Of a DNA stretch of 64,000 nucleotides, positions 1-9,683 are shown piece by piece (position 1 is the first letter of the stretch; each line of letters starts with the position of its first letter). The DNA is taken from NCBI GenBank assembly GCA_900163555.1, contig FUHX01000033.1, forward strand, positions 1 through 64,000, given 5' to 3'. This DNA comes from Actinomycetales bacterium JB111 (lineage in GTDB: Bacteria > Actinomycetota > Actinomycetes > Actinomycetales > Actinomycetaceae). The notes under the pieces were generated by a model, which was not told the origin of the DNA, did not search any database, and was given only the letters and a program-made list of their open reading frames with translations. The position numbers and the translations under genes were made by a program.

Positions 1-2
1 AC

Positions 3-1139
3 AGGGTCCTCCCGCCGCCCGAGCGGCCCGAGCCGCCGGTCCTTCCCCCGCCGGGGACCCCGGACCCGCCGGGACCGCCGTCGGTCGACGGTCCGACGCC
101 GACGCTGCCGGCCCCGACCCTGCCGGGTCCGAGCGTTCCGGGTCCGGGCGTTCCGGGTCCGTCGCTTCCCACCCCTCCCGGTGGCCCCGGGATGCCGGGT
201 GTTCCCGGGCCGGGCATCATCGCCCCGCCCCTTCCGGGCCGTCCGCCGCTCACCGGCGGTATGCCCGGCGGCCCCTCGCCCGTCGGGCGTCCGGGTCCCG
301 TGCTCACCCCGCCGCCCGGCGGCCAGGCACCTCGTGGCATCGGCCCCGGCGGCCGTGGCGGCGCTGGGGGCGCTGGTGGCGTCGGCCCGCGCGGCGGCAT
401 GATGGGCGCCCCGCAGTCCGGCGGTGGCTCGCGTGGGGCTGCGCGCCCCGGCGTCGCCGGTCGCGGACCGGGCACCGGCATGGCCGGCCGCTCGGGCATG
501 GTCGGCGCCCCGCACTCCAACGGTGGCTCCCGAGGAGCCACGCGCCCCGGCGTCGCTGGTCGCGGTGCGGCCGGAGCGGCCGGTCGCGGTGCGGCCGGAG
601 CGGCCGGTCGCTCCGGAATGGTGGGCGGCGCTCCCGCGGGTGGCCGCGGCGGCGGCGCAGGACGCGTCGGTGCCGGTACGGCTGGTGGCGCAGCACGCGT
701 CGGTGCCGGTACGGCTGGTGGCGCCACGGGTGCATCCCGTGGCGGCGCGGCGGGTGTCACCCGAGCGGGAGCTGCAGGTGGCGCCGGTAGCGCGGGCCGT
801 ACGGGCGCCGCCGGCTCGGCCAACGGAGCCGCTCGTGGCGGTGCAACCGCTCGTGGCGGTGCGCGTCCCGGCGTGACCGGTCGCAGCGGAGGTGCCACGG
901 CAGGCACTGCCGCGCGCGGCGGTGCGACGCCGGCCGCTGGTCGTCCCGGGTTCATGGTCGGCGCGAACCGCGGCGGCAAGGACAAGGACCGCCCGAACGA
1001 GGAGCAGGAGCACCTCGACAAGGTCGACCAGCTCGACGCCGGCGAGCGCGGCGGGATGAGCCGGATCAAGGGCGGCACCCGGAGCGATGTCCGCGAGTCG
1101 CCCGTGGCCGCGGTCGACGCCGAGAACGACGACTGGTAG
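3..1139 (+). CDS. Type VII secretion-associated Pro/Gly/Ala-rich protein, C-terminal part
   Basis: The frame is open from the left edge, so the 5' end lies outside the window. The visible ~378 residues begin with proline-rich repeats (PGPSVPGPGVPGP type), pass into Gly/Ala/Arg repeats (RGAAGAAG, VGAGTAGGA) and end in a charged segment with the run DKDRPNEEQEHLDKVDQL and a final DDW. Low-complexity PPE-like or WXG-associated proteins with a charged, acidic C-terminus are common next to eccC/eccD in actinobacteria, so a secreted substrate or partner of the neighbouring type VII system is the best guess. No enzymatic domain is visible. The N-terminal domain that would settle the family is missing. 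Confidence 0.6.
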   Translation, partial: RVLPPPERPEPPVLPPPGTPDPPGPPSVDGPTPTLPAPTLPGPSVPGPGVPGPSLPTPPGGPGMPGVPGPGIIAPPLPGRPPLTGGMPGGPSPVGRPGPVLTPPPGGQAPRGIGPGGRGGAGGAGGVGPRGGMMGAPQSGGGSRGAARPGVAGRGPGTGMAGRSGMVGAPHSNGGSRGATRPGVAGRGAAGAAGRGAAGAAGRSGMVGGAPAGGRGGGAGRVGAGTAGGAARVGAGTAGGATGASRGGAAGVTRAGAAGGAGSAGRTGAAGSANGAARGGATARGGARPGVTGRSGGATAGTAARGGATPAAGRPGFMVGANRGGKDKDRPNEEQEHLDKVDQLDAGERGGMSRIKGGTRSDVRESPVAAVDAENDDW

Positions 1140-1155
1140 ACCGCACGACCCCGAT

Positions 1156-1193
1156 GACGGCGGGTGTCCTCCACACGGAGGGCACCCGCCGTC
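1156..1193 (+). terminator. Hairpin terminator after the Pro/Gly-rich gene
   Basis: Arms 1156-1170 and 1179-1193 pair over 15 bp with one G-U wobble and an 8-nt loop, starting 16 bases after the stop codon. There is no U-run, as is usual in high-GC actinobacteria. Confidence 0.65.
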
Positions 1194-1278
1194 GTTCGTG
1201 TGTGTGCGTGGGGCGGTGTGGGGCGGTGGGTGTGGGGCGGCGTGCCGACCCGGAGGTGTGCGCGCCGCGTCCGGTCCT

Positions 1279-1338
1279 ACTGGTGGGACCCAACTGGCAG
1301 GTTTCTGGCGCAGAAGCCGCCGATCACGTCCCACAAGA
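1279..1338. repeat. Decayed copy of palindromic repeat family S
   Basis: The block beginning ACTGGTGGGACCCAA (1279-1293) matches the better-preserved copy at 50368-50427 over about 60 bases at roughly three-quarters identity. Here the right arm has diverged, so the hairpin is poor. It lies in the 545-base non-coding gap between two convergent genes; apart from this, the terminator and repeat R1, nothing else is seen in that gap. Confidence 0.55.
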
Positions 1339-1495
1339 TGGGTGCTCCGGGGACACGAGGCGGCTGATACGGGGGGCCAAGGCACCCAGAGGAGCGTGCA
1401 ACTGGACGGGCTCACGGAGTGCGGACCCTCATTCGCCTGCGGCTACGCGAGCCCCTGGCCATCACCGCGCGGGGGTGCAGATCCCCGGACATCAT

Positions 1496-1565
1496 CGAGT
1501 GGAGGGTGAAGACACCGAGTGGAGGGTCAATAGGGCCTCCACTGGATGCACTACCCCTCCACTCG
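1496..1565. repeat. Degenerate copy (R1) of the four-part palindrome family
   Basis: Two direct copies of GAGTGGAGGGT are followed by inverted copies (CCTCCACT and CCCTCCACTCG), the same layout as the four intact copies at 12356-13310. The spacers between units no longer pair well, so this looks like a decayed member. Confidence 0.6.
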
Positions 1566-1683
1566 CTGGTGTTGAGGGGCTGAGAGGTCGAGGTGCTGAG
1601 GGTGTGGGAGTGTTGCGCGGCGGATCGATCAAGCTCCGCGGCCAGGGCGAGGCTCCGCGCACCGGTCACACTCCACAGGCCGG

Positions 1684-3951
1684 TCAGACGCCGCGGGCAC
1701 CCGAGCCGTGGCGCGGGTCCTCGCCCAGTCGCGTGATCTCGCGACCAAGGTCGATCCGGTCGGCCGGCACGGGCGCGAGCGTGGCGCGTACCTGCTCGGC
1801 ACCGCCCCTGCGCTCGGCGTCGCGCGCGATCTGGCGGCTGGGCAGGATCCTTGTGCGGGCGATGCGGTCCTGCCAGGCGCGGTGCCTGTGCTGAGGGTCG
1901 AAGAGCCCCGACAGTGCGAGCAGGATCCCGCCGATCACCGTGACGTGGGCGGCCCCCAGAACGCCCGAGCGTACGGCCTCGCGCCGGAGCCCCGGGGCCA
2001 GGTGGTCCTCGCGCCGCGCCACACGGGTGCCCATGGCAAAGCCACCCGGGGTCAGGCCGGTCCTCGCCCGGACGACGACGAGAAGCGCCGCCACCTCGAG
2101 GAAGACGAGCGCCGTCAACGGGATCGACTCGGTGAGGAACCAGGCGCCCGCGGCCGGGATCGCGACCACGACGAGCGTGATGAGGTAGCTCGCGAGCTGG
2201 CTGAGCGCGCGGGTCACCGGGAATCCGTCGATGAACGTGTCGGGGGTAGCCGCGGGGCCACCGGTGAGATGGCCGGAGGCGGAGCGTGCGGCGGCCTGCC
2301 CCTGGGTGGGCTGTGGCGCCTGAGGTCGTTGGACGGGCGGACCCGCCGGGCGGGAGCCGCCGGCCCGCGGCCCGGTCCGATCCTGCCGAGCGACCTCGGC
2401 GCCGTACTGCCCGCGCGCAGTGTCCGCGGAACCTACGCCCGGAAGCTGTCCCGGGACCCCGGTCCGCGGTCCCTGCGACTGCGGTGCGTATGCGGCGGGC
2501 GGCGACTGGGTGACCGGAGCCGCCGAGCTCGTGAAGGGGTCGGGGTTGAAGGGCGCGGTCGGGCTAGCGGGTGCGTTCTGGTTGCCCGGTCCAGCCTGGT
2601 AGCCGGTTCCGGTCTGGTTGCCCGGTCCAGCCTGGTTGCTCGGTCCGGTCTGGTTGCCCGGTCCGGCCTGGCTGCCCGGTCCGGCCTGGCTGCCCGGTCC
2701 GGCCTGGTTGCCCGGTCCGGCCTGGCTGCCCGGTCCGGCCTGGTTGCCCGGCCCCGCCTGCCCCGCGGTGCCTCGGTTGCCGGCCGTGCTCGGGCCGCTC
2801 GGCGCGCTCGGACTCGCGGGCGGGCGCTGCTGAGCGTCCGGGCGCTGGGGCACGGGCGCGCTCTGAGGGGACTGGCTCGCGGGCGCGGAGCCCGGCTGAG
2901 GTGCGCGTGCCGGAGACGAGGTCGTGCGTGCGTCGGGTCGAGCGGCAGATGCATCCGAGGGGGCGGCTGTCGGCCGACCGGACGGTGGCGTCGCTGTGCC
3001 CGCGCCGCGGGACGGGACAGGGAGAGGACTCCGGGAGGCGGCCGCTGCTGCGCGCGGCCCGTCAGAGGCGCCGGGGGCCGGTCGGGAGCCGCCACGTCGG
3101 GCACCCGCAACGGGCCGGGAGCCACCCGAGCGCTGTGGAGCGGCCTGGCGGGAGCCACCGGCCGCAGCCGAACCGGTGCCAGCGGCCTGCTGCGGCCCGA
3201 CCTGGCGGGAGCCGGCAGGCGCTGCTCCGCCCGCGCCGGTGGTTTGCTGTGGCCCAGGCTGACGAGAGCCAGCGGCCCCGGCCCCGCCCGCGCCAGCGGT
3301 CTGCTGTGGAGCGGCCTGGCGGGAGCCAGCGGCCGCAGCCGAACCCGTGCCGGCGGACTGCTGCGGCCCCGCTGCTCGCGAGCCGCCGCCCTGACCGGGG
3401 GTCGCCGGTCCCCGCCCGCCGGCCTGGCCGGCCTGCGCCGCACCAGCCTGCGCGGGTCGAGAGTTTGCGCCCTGCCCGGCACCGGCCTGTCCAGCACCAG
3501 CTCCTGCCGGCGCACTCACCGGTCGGCCGGTGGGCGGCTGGCGCCTCGCCTCCTCGTTCCGCGAAGGAACCGCTCCCCCGCGAGCGCCCCGGCTAGGCGC
3601 TCCGTCAGCGGAGGCGGACTCAGCCTGGGCCCGCAGCGCCCGACGCCGCATCTGCCCCTCGCTCGAGGGAACCGGCTGCCCGGAGCCGCCGTGCGAGGCA
3701 TCCCGCTGCCCGGAGCCGCCCTGCGAGGCATCACGCTGCCCGGCGCCGCCCTGCGAGGCATCCCGCTGCCCGGCGCCGCCCTGCGAGGCATCCCGCTGAC
3801 CGGAGCCACCTCGCGAGGCACCACCCTGACCAGCACCATCCTGACCAGCGCCACCCGGCGCGGCGCCACGCTGCCTCGCACCACCGCGCCCGGAACCGCT
3901 CGGCTCCTCGCTCGGCACATCGCCCCGCTGCTCGTTCGGCTGGTCGTTCAC
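1684..3951 (-). CDS. RDD-family membrane protein with long low-complexity N-terminus
   Basis: The C-terminal ~150 residues form an RDD-type membrane domain: a hydrophobic segment after FIDGFPVTRALSQL, a second after ESIPLTALVFLEVA, the G-F-A-M-G-TR region, a third segment, then W-Q-D-R at the end. The preceding ~550 residues are low complexity, with decapeptide repeats of the SQGGAGQRDA type and hexapeptide GNQAGP/GSQAGP repeats. The chosen GTG at 3951 overlaps the eccD stop as GTGA; an in-frame ATG at 3972 is also possible (762 aa instead of 755). It is coupled to eccD, so a role in or beside the type VII secretion membrane complex is inferred. RDD domains have no single known activity. Confidence 0.75.
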   Translation of the reverse strand: MNDQPNEQRGDVPSEEPSGSGRGGARQRGAAPGGAGQDGAGQGGASRGGSGQRDASQGGAGQRDASQGGAGQRDASQGGSGQRDASHGGSGQPVPSSEGQMRRRALRAQAESASADGAPSRGARGGAVPSRNEEARRQPPTGRPVSAPAGAGAGQAGAGQGANSRPAQAGAAQAGQAGGRGPATPGQGGGSRAAGPQQSAGTGSAAAAGSRQAAPQQTAGAGGAGAAGSRQPGPQQTTGAGGAAPAGSRQVGPQQAAGTGSAAAGGSRQAAPQRSGGSRPVAGARRGGSRPAPGASDGPRAAAAASRSPLPVPSRGAGTATPPSGRPTAAPSDASAARPDARTTSSPARAPQPGSAPASQSPQSAPVPQRPDAQQRPPASPSAPSGPSTAGNRGTAGQAGPGNQAGPGSQAGPGNQAGPGSQAGPGSQAGPGNQTGPSNQAGPGNQTGTGYQAGPGNQNAPASPTAPFNPDPFTSSAAPVTQSPPAAYAPQSQGPRTGVPGQLPGVGSADTARGQYGAEVARQDRTGPRAGGSRPAGPPVQRPQAPQPTQGQAAARSASGHLTGGPAATPDTFIDGFPVTRALSQLASYLITLVVVAIPAAGAWFLTESIPLTALVFLEVAALLVVVRARTGLTPGGFAMGTRVARREDHLAPGLRREAVRSGVLGAAHVTVIGGILLALSGLFDPQHRHRAWQDRIARTRILPSRQIARDAERRGGAEQVRATLAPVPADRIDLGREITRLGEDPRHGSGARGV
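2579..2760. repeat. 18-bp tandem repeats within the RDD-protein gene
   Basis: About ten imperfect copies of an 18-bp unit (CTGGTTGCCCGGTCCGGC type) encode the GNQAGP/GSQAGP hexapeptides on the minus strand. This is a protein-coding minisatellite. Confidence 0.8.
3676..3825. repeat. 30-bp tandem repeats within the RDD-protein gene
   Basis: About five copies with a 30-bp period encode the decapeptide SQGGAGQRDA and close variants on the minus strand. Confidence 0.8.
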
Positions 3952-5327
3952 AGTCCTACCTGCCTCACCCATTGAATGGTCCCCGCGGCGACGACGCCGG
4001 CCGGCAGGGCCAGGTAGATCGCCAGGTTCTGGACGATGTCGCCGACCCGCGCGAGCGCGACGTTGTACTTCCCCGCACCCACGGCGATCGCGATGCCGGC
4101 AACGGCGAGCGCCACGACCACGGCCCCCACGCCCACCGTCAACGCCTCCATGCGGCCCCCCACGACGGCGGCCCACGCGATCTGCGCGATCATCGCGAAC
4201 GCGGCCACCCGCGGCAGCACGCGCACGAGCCGCGAGCGCGCAGTGCGCGGCACGAGCAGCAGCGTGACCACCGCGGCCACCACGACGACCGTGGCGGCCC
4301 AGCCCCGCATGCCGCCGATCTGCACGATCTGCAGCACCGGGACGGGCAGCGCCATCGCGGTGAGCGAGAGGAGCACGACCACCAGGTCCTGCCGAGCCCG
4401 CGCCGTCGAGACCACGCGGCGCACGCGCGGCCGCGTCACGTCCACGGGCGCCTTCGGGGCGGCCTGCCGCGGCCCGCTCGCGTCACGCGTGACGTGCTTG
4501 AGGTCGAGCAGCTGCTCGTCCGGCACGTCGATGGCGAGCGCCGGCATCGCCAGCAGCAGCGGCGGGACCGCGCCCATGAGGATCGGCGCGGCGAACGCCA
4601 GCCCGCTGGTGGTCTGGATGGTCACGAGCCCGATGAGCGCCACGCCGAGCCACACCGTGGCCACGAGGGCCGCCGACGACGCCGACCGGTCCTGCCGTCT
4701 CTCCGAGATCCCGGAGCGCAGCGCCACGACCGCGCCGGCGACCGCGGGAGCCACCACGATCGCGAGCCGGATGCCGGGCATGCCGGAGGGCGGGACGATG
4801 AGGGCGCCGAGGGCGAGCGACACGGTCGACAACGCCGCCATGTCGTACAGGACGGTCCGCTCGCGGGGCTTCCGCCCCACGAGGGCGAGGAGGACGAGGG
4901 CCAGGAGCCCGACGACGACCGGTCGCCACCACGTGGGCGCCGACTCGCCGTCGCCCCACGGCCCCATGCCGAGGTGGAGGAGGGTCGCGCCGCCGAGCAG
5001 CACGAGGCCCGCCGCGGCGAGGGCGATCGAGTCCGCCCCGCGCGGCATGGTCCGGGCGCGCGCAGCCTCGTCCTCGGAGACGGTGGCACCGGCGGAGCCG
5101 CGGCTCACGGTCAGCACGATGCCGTCCGGGACGTCGACGCCGATGACGTCGCTGCCGGCGATCCGCCAGCCGGAGGTGTCGGTGATGAGCACGGCCCGCG
5201 AGCTCGCGTCGATCCGCAGGCGGGCGAGCACGTCCGCCACCGTCGACTCCGCGGGGACCGCGAGGTCGCGAACGACCGAGCCGAGTACGACCGTGGCGTG
5301 CACGCGCGCGTCGACCGTGGCCGTCAT
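3948..5327 (-). CDS. eccD: Type VII secretion integral membrane protein EccD
   Basis: EccD is the multi-pass membrane subunit of the type VII (ESX) secretion complex. The first ~80 residues form a ubiquitin-like (YukD-type) cytosolic domain (VHATVVLGSVVRDLAVPAES), followed by about eleven hydrophobic segments, as expected for the family; 459 aa is a usual length. The start is taken at ATG 5327 because a good Shine-Dalgarno (GAGAGGGGA) lies just upstream. The stop overlaps the RDD gene, and eccC is divergent about 200 bp away. EccB, EccE and mycosin are not seen in this window and may lie beyond its left edge. Confidence 0.9.
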   Translation of the reverse strand: MTATVDARVHATVVLGSVVRDLAVPAESTVADVLARLRIDASSRAVLITDTSGWRIAGSDVIGVDVPDGIVLTVSRGSAGATVSEDEAARARTMPRGADSIALAAAGLVLLGGATLLHLGMGPWGDGESAPTWWRPVVVGLLALVLLALVGRKPRERTVLYDMAALSTVSLALGALIVPPSGMPGIRLAIVVAPAVAGAVVALRSGISERRQDRSASSAALVATVWLGVALIGLVTIQTTSGLAFAAPILMGAVPPLLLAMPALAIDVPDEQLLDLKHVTRDASGPRQAAPKAPVDVTRPRVRRVVSTARARQDLVVVLLSLTAMALPVPVLQIVQIGGMRGWAATVVVVAAVVTLLLVPRTARSRLVRVLPRVAAFAMIAQIAWAAVVGGRMEALTVGVGAVVVALAVAGIAIAVGAGKYNVALARVGDIVQNLAIYLALPAGVVAAGTIQWVRQVGL

Positions 5328-5534
5328 CCGGTCCCCTCTCGTCCATCGGCGGCGGTGAGCGTTCGACCGACCCACAACCGATTGGGCCTCATGGGTCGCC
5401 CGGACCATATATTAGGTGCGGCTACGGGTGAACCGCCCGGCGGTCTGCGGGGAGAAATCTGCCCGCGCGCCGTCAAGCCCGGGGGGACCTCCTCCGGACC
5501 AGCAGTGCGCCGCACGAGAACCGAAGGATGATTC
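5328..5534. promoter_or_regulatory. Divergent eccD/eccC promoter region
   Basis: This 207-bp gap separates divergent secretion genes and contains the only AT-rich patch nearby, CCATATATTAG at 5405-5415. It could supply a -10 element to either strand (TATATT on plus, TAATAT on minus). No convincing -35 at standard spacing was identified. Confidence 0.4.
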
Positions 5535-8500
5535 GTGGTCCGTCCGTCGACGAAGGCCCCACCGCCTCCCCCGGAGACGGAGGAGCAGATGCAGGCCCCT
5601 CCGGACCTTCCGGAGCCGGAGGGGATCACGAACATCCTCATGATGGTCCTGCCGATGGTGGGCTCCATGGGCATGATGGCCGTGATGATGTTCGGCGGCG
5701 TCGGCGCCGCCAACCCCCGCATGATGATGATGGGCGGGGCGTTCATGTCCGCCATGATCCTCATGGTCGCGATGAACATCCTGCGCCAGCGCCGCCAGCA
5801 TGCCCAGGCGGTCATGAACTCGCGGCGCGAGTACCTCGCCTACCTCTCGGACCTGCGGACCAAGGTGCGCACGGCGTCGACCATGCAGCACGACTTCCTC
5901 ACCTGGCGCATGCCGGACCCCGCAGCCCTCGCCGCGATCGGCGAGGAGGGCTCGCGCGCCTGGGAGCGCAGCTCCGACGACGACGACTTCCTCCTCGCGC
6001 GGATCGGCACGGCCACGCAGCCGCTCACCCTCACGCTCAAGGCGCCGGAGACCCCGACGCTCGCCCAGCTCGACCCCGTCACCGCCTCCGCGGCGCACCG
6101 GTTCCTCGTGGCGCACCGCGAGGTCGCCGGGCTGCCGATCGGCATGGACCTCCAGGCGTTCGCCCGGATCGAGATCGCGGGCGCCGAGGAGTCGGCGCGC
6201 GCCCTGGCGCGCGGCGTCATCTCCCACCTGGCGACCTTCGCCTCCCCCCAGGACCTGAAGATCGCGGTCATCGCCTCCCAGGACGCGCTGCCGAGCTGGG
6301 AGTGGATCAAGTGGCTGCCGCACGCGCTCTCCTCGAGGGCGAGCGACGCCGTCGGGCCGGCGCGCATGCTCGCGACGTCGCTCGACCACCTCAAGGACAT
6401 GCTTCCCGAGGGCATCTCGGAGCGGCCCGGCTTCGACCCGGTCGCCACCGAGCCGGAGCTGCCCCACCTGCTGCTCGTGCTCGACGGCGGCGAGCTGCCC
6501 GTGCGCAACGAGCTGATCCCGCCGGACGGGGTCCAGGGCGTCACCGTCCTCGACCTGCCGGAGACCTGGGACGCGCTCGTCTCCCCCACCACGCTGCGGC
6601 TCCTGCTGCACGAGACCGTCGCCGAGGGGAAGCTCGCCGGCTCCACCCCGGTGGAGATCCTGCAGGTCGGCTCGCAGCCCCAGATCGGGCTCGCCGACCA
6701 GCCCACGCTGCCCGAGGCCGAGGCCGCCGCGCGGCGCCTGACCGCCCGGCTCGCGTCGATCCGCTCCGGCCAGGTCACGCCCGACTCGACGGACGGGGAC
6801 TCCGCTGACGCCGCCCCCGAGGTCTCCGCCGAGCTCACCGACCTGCTCGGGCTGGGCGACGTGCGGGACCTCGACGTCGCGCAGGCCTGGCGGCCGCGCC
6901 CGCAGCGCGACCGCCTGCGCGTGCCGATCGGCCTGACGCCCGAGGGCCGCGTCGTCCAGCTGGACATCAAGGAGTCCGCCCAGCAGGGCATGGGCCCGCA
7001 CGGCCTCATCATCGGCGCGACCGGCTCGGGCAAGTCCGAGGTACTCCGCACGCTCGTGCTCGCCCTGACGATGACGCACAGCTCCGAGGCGCTCAACCTC
7101 GTGCTCGTCGACTTCAAGGGTGGTGCGACGTTCGCGGGCATGGCCGAGATGCCGCACGTGTCCGCGATCATCACGAACCTCGGCGAGGAGCTCACGCTCG
7201 TCGACCGCATGGAGGACGCGCTGCGCGGCGAGATGGTGCGCCGTCAGGAGCTCTTACGCGCGGCCGGCAACTTCGCGAACGTCACCGAGTACGAGAAGGC
7301 GCGCGTCGGGGGCAGGACGGACCTCGAGCCGCTGCCGGCGCTGATGATCATCTGCGATGAGTTCTCCGAGCTGCTGTCCGCGAAGCCCGAGTTCGCCGAG
7401 CTGTTCGTGGCGATCGGCCGGCTCGGCCGCTCGCTGTCCATGCACCTGCTGCTGTCCTCCCAGCGACTGGAGGAGGGCAAGCTGCGCGGCCTGGAGTCGC
7501 ACCTGTCCTACCGGATCGGTCTGCGCACGTTCTCCCCGCAGGAGTCGCGCACGGTCCTCGGCGTCACCGACGCGTACGACCTGCCGCCGAAGCCGGGCGT
7601 CGGGTACCTCAAGCCCGACACGACGACGATGATCCGCTTCCGCGCGGCCTACGTCTCCGGGCCTCCCCCGGCCCGGCGCCGCCCGCGGCGCGAGGCGGCC
7701 GGCGGCGGCGAGGCCCGCCAGGAGACCATCGACATCGAGATCTCGCCGTACACGGCGGCGCCGGTGCTCGGCGAGAGCCCCGAGGAGCTCGTCAAACGCC
7801 TGGACTCGGTCGACGCCGCGAAGAACCTGGTCGACGAGGTCGCGGAGAAGAAGAAGGAGCAGGAGGCGAAGGAGGAGGCCGCCCTCCAGCCGTCCACCTT
7901 CGACATCGGCGTGGCCCGCATGGAGGGTCAGGGCCCGCCGGCGCACGTCGTGTGGCTGCCGCCGCTGGACGTCCCGCAGACGTTCGACCAGCTGATGACG
8001 GACCTGACCGTCACGCCGGAGCTCGGCCTGCACTCCCCGCGGTGGAGGTCGGCGGGCGCGCTCACGCTGCCGCTCGGCATCGTCGACCGGCCGCTCGAGC
8101 AGCGCCGCGAGGACCTCGTCTTCGACCTGTCCGGCGCCGGCGGCCACATGGGCATCGTCGGCGGCCCGCGCACCGGCAAGTCGACCGCGGCCCGCTCCCT
8201 CGTCACCGCGCTCGCGCTCACGCGCACGCCCGCCGAGGCCCAGGTCTACGTCCTCGACTTCGGCGGCGGCACATTCTCCGCGATGACCGACCTCGCCCAC
8301 GTGGCCGGCGTGGCCACGCGCGGCGAGCCGGACGTCGTCCGGCGCATCGTGGCCGAGATGCGGCAGCTGATCGACGAGCGGGAGGTCTTCTTCCGGACGA
8401 ACCGCATCGACTCCATCGAGACCTACCGGACGCGCCGCGCCCAGGGGAAGGTCGACGACGGGTACGGCGACATCTTCCTCGTCATCGACGGTTGGCCCAC

Positions 8501-9632
8501 CATCAAGTCCGACTTCGACGACCTCGAGCAGCAGATCATGCAGCTCACCGGGCGCGGCCTCACGTTCGGCCTCCACCTCATCGCCACGGCGAACCGGTGG
8601 ATGGACTTCCGGATGCAGCTCAAGGACATGATCGGCTCGCGGCTCGAGCTCAAGCTCGGTGACCCGCTGGACTCGGACGTGGACCGCAAGCTCGCGAAGA
8701 ACATCCCCTCCGGTCGACCCGGCCGCGGGCTCGCGAAGTCGAAGCACCACGTGCTCACGGCCCTGCCCCGGATCGACGGCGACGGCGACGCAGGGACCCT
8801 CGGCGCCGGCGTCGACCACCTCGTCACCCGCGTCAACAAGGCGTGGACCGGCCGACCCGGACCGAAGCTCCGCCTCCTGCCCGAGAAGGTGGAGCTCGAC
8901 GCGGTCCGTGCCGAGGCCACCCCGGAGAACCTCAGCTCGCTCGTCATCGGTGTGGACGAGGCGCGGCTCGCGCCGGTCGTGCTCGACCCGTCCGCGGACC
9001 CGCTGGCCTACCTGCTCGGCGACTCGAAGTCCGGCAAGTCCACGTTCCTGCGCACGATCGGCGCGGAGATCGCGCGGCGGTACACGACCGACGAGGCACA
9101 GATCGTCGCGGTCGACCTGCGGCGCGCGCTCCTCGGGGAGCTGCCCGAGAAGTACGTGGGCCTCTACCTGTCCACGCACGACATGGCGACCGAGCAGCTC
9201 AAGGGCCTGGCCGCCTTCCTCAAGCAGCGCCTGCCCGGGCCGAACGTCACGCCGGAGGAGCTGCGAAACCGGTCGTGGTGGACAGGCAAGGATGTCTACG
9301 TGCTCGTGGACGACTACGACCTCGTGAACACCTCCGCCGGCAACCCGCTCGCCGCGCTGCAGCCGCTCATGGCGCAGGCGAAAGACATCGGCCTACACAT
9401 CTACGTCGCCCGACGCATCGGCGGCGCCTCGCGCGCCATGTTCGAGCCGGTCATGCAGACGATGACCGACCTCGCCGCGCCCGGCTTCCTCCTGTCCGGC
9501 AACCCCGACGACGGACCGGTCATCGGGCGCATCCGCGCCAAGCGGGCGAACGCCGGCCGCGCGCAGATGATCACGCGCGACCGCGGCAACGAGACCGTCC
9601 AGCTGGCCTGGCTGCCCAAGAACCACGGGTGA
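5535..9632 (+). CDS. eccC: Type VII secretion ATPase EccC (three FtsK/SpoIIIE domains)
   Basis: EccC is the motor that recognises and drives type VII substrates. Two transmembrane segments lie near residues 30-85 after a proline-rich start. Three FtsK/SpoIIIE-type ATPase domains follow. D1 has Walker A GATGSGKS at 494-501 and a full Walker B acid pair D608-E609. D2 has GGPRTGKST at 876-884 but IDGW where the catalytic Glu would be. D3 has GDSKSGKST at 1162-1170 with VDDYD. Only D1 therefore looks fully catalytic, which fits the family. The GTG start at 5535 is preceded by GAAGGATGA. The 1365-aa length is typical of a fused EccCa-EccCb protein. Confidence 0.95.
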   Translation: MVRPSTKAPPPPPETEEQMQAPPDLPEPEGITNILMMVLPMVGSMGMMAVMMFGGVGAANPRMMMMGGAFMSAMILMVAMNILRQRRQHAQAVMNSRREYLAYLSDLRTKVRTASTMQHDFLTWRMPDPAALAAIGEEGSRAWERSSDDDDFLLARIGTATQPLTLTLKAPETPTLAQLDPVTASAAHRFLVAHREVAGLPIGMDLQAFARIEIAGAEESARALARGVISHLATFASPQDLKIAVIASQDALPSWEWIKWLPHALSSRASDAVGPARMLATSLDHLKDMLPEGISERPGFDPVATEPELPHLLLVLDGGELPVRNELIPPDGVQGVTVLDLPETWDALVSPTTLRLLLHETVAEGKLAGSTPVEILQVGSQPQIGLADQPTLPEAEAAARRLTARLASIRSGQVTPDSTDGDSADAAPEVSAELTDLLGLGDVRDLDVAQAWRPRPQRDRLRVPIGLTPEGRVVQLDIKESAQQGMGPHGLIIGATGSGKSEVLRTLVLALTMTHSSEALNLVLVDFKGGATFAGMAEMPHVSAIITNLGEELTLVDRMEDALRGEMVRRQELLRAAGNFANVTEYEKARVGGRTDLEPLPALMIICDEFSELLSAKPEFAELFVAIGRLGRSLSMHLLLSSQRLEEGKLRGLESHLSYRIGLRTFSPQESRTVLGVTDAYDLPPKPGVGYLKPDTTTMIRFRAAYVSGPPPARRRPRREAAGGGEARQETIDIEISPYTAAPVLGESPEELVKRLDSVDAAKNLVDEVAEKKKEQEAKEEAALQPSTFDIGVARMEGQGPPAHVVWLPPLDVPQTFDQLMTDLTVTPELGLHSPRWRSAGALTLPLGIVDRPLEQRREDLVFDLSGAGGHMGIVGGPRTGKSTAARSLVTALALTRTPAEAQVYVLDFGGGTFSAMTDLAHVAGVATRGEPDVVRRIVAEMRQLIDEREVFFRTNRIDSIETYRTRRAQGKVDDGYGDIFLVIDGWPTIKSDFDDLEQQIMQLTGRGLTFGLHLIATANRWMDFRMQLKDMIGSRLELKLGDPLDSDVDRKLAKNIPSGRPGRGLAKSKHHVLTALPRIDGDGDAGTLGAGVDHLVTRVNKAWTGRPGPKLRLLPEKVELDAVRAEATPENLSSLVIGVDEARLAPVVLDPSADPLAYLLGDSKSGKSTFLRTIGAEIARRYTTDEAQIVAVDLRRALLGELPEKYVGLYLSTHDMATEQLKGLAAFLKQRLPGPNVTPEELRNRSWWTGKDVYVLVDDYDLVNTSAGNPLAALQPLMAQAKDIGLHIYVARRIGGASRAMFEPVMQTMTDLAAPGFLLSGNPDDGPVIGRIRAKRANAGRAQMITRDRGNETVQLAWLPKNHG

Positions 9633-9683
9633 GGCGCGCGACGTCGTCGGCGGTAGTCGGCGTCGTCGGGTCGCGGCCCACCG

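Noticed and set aside
2579-2760. Regular 18-bp repeats that look superficially like a CRISPR array
   Set aside because: Units are head-to-tail without unique spacers, lie in frame inside the RDD gene and encode a hexapeptide repeat; no cas genes are present.
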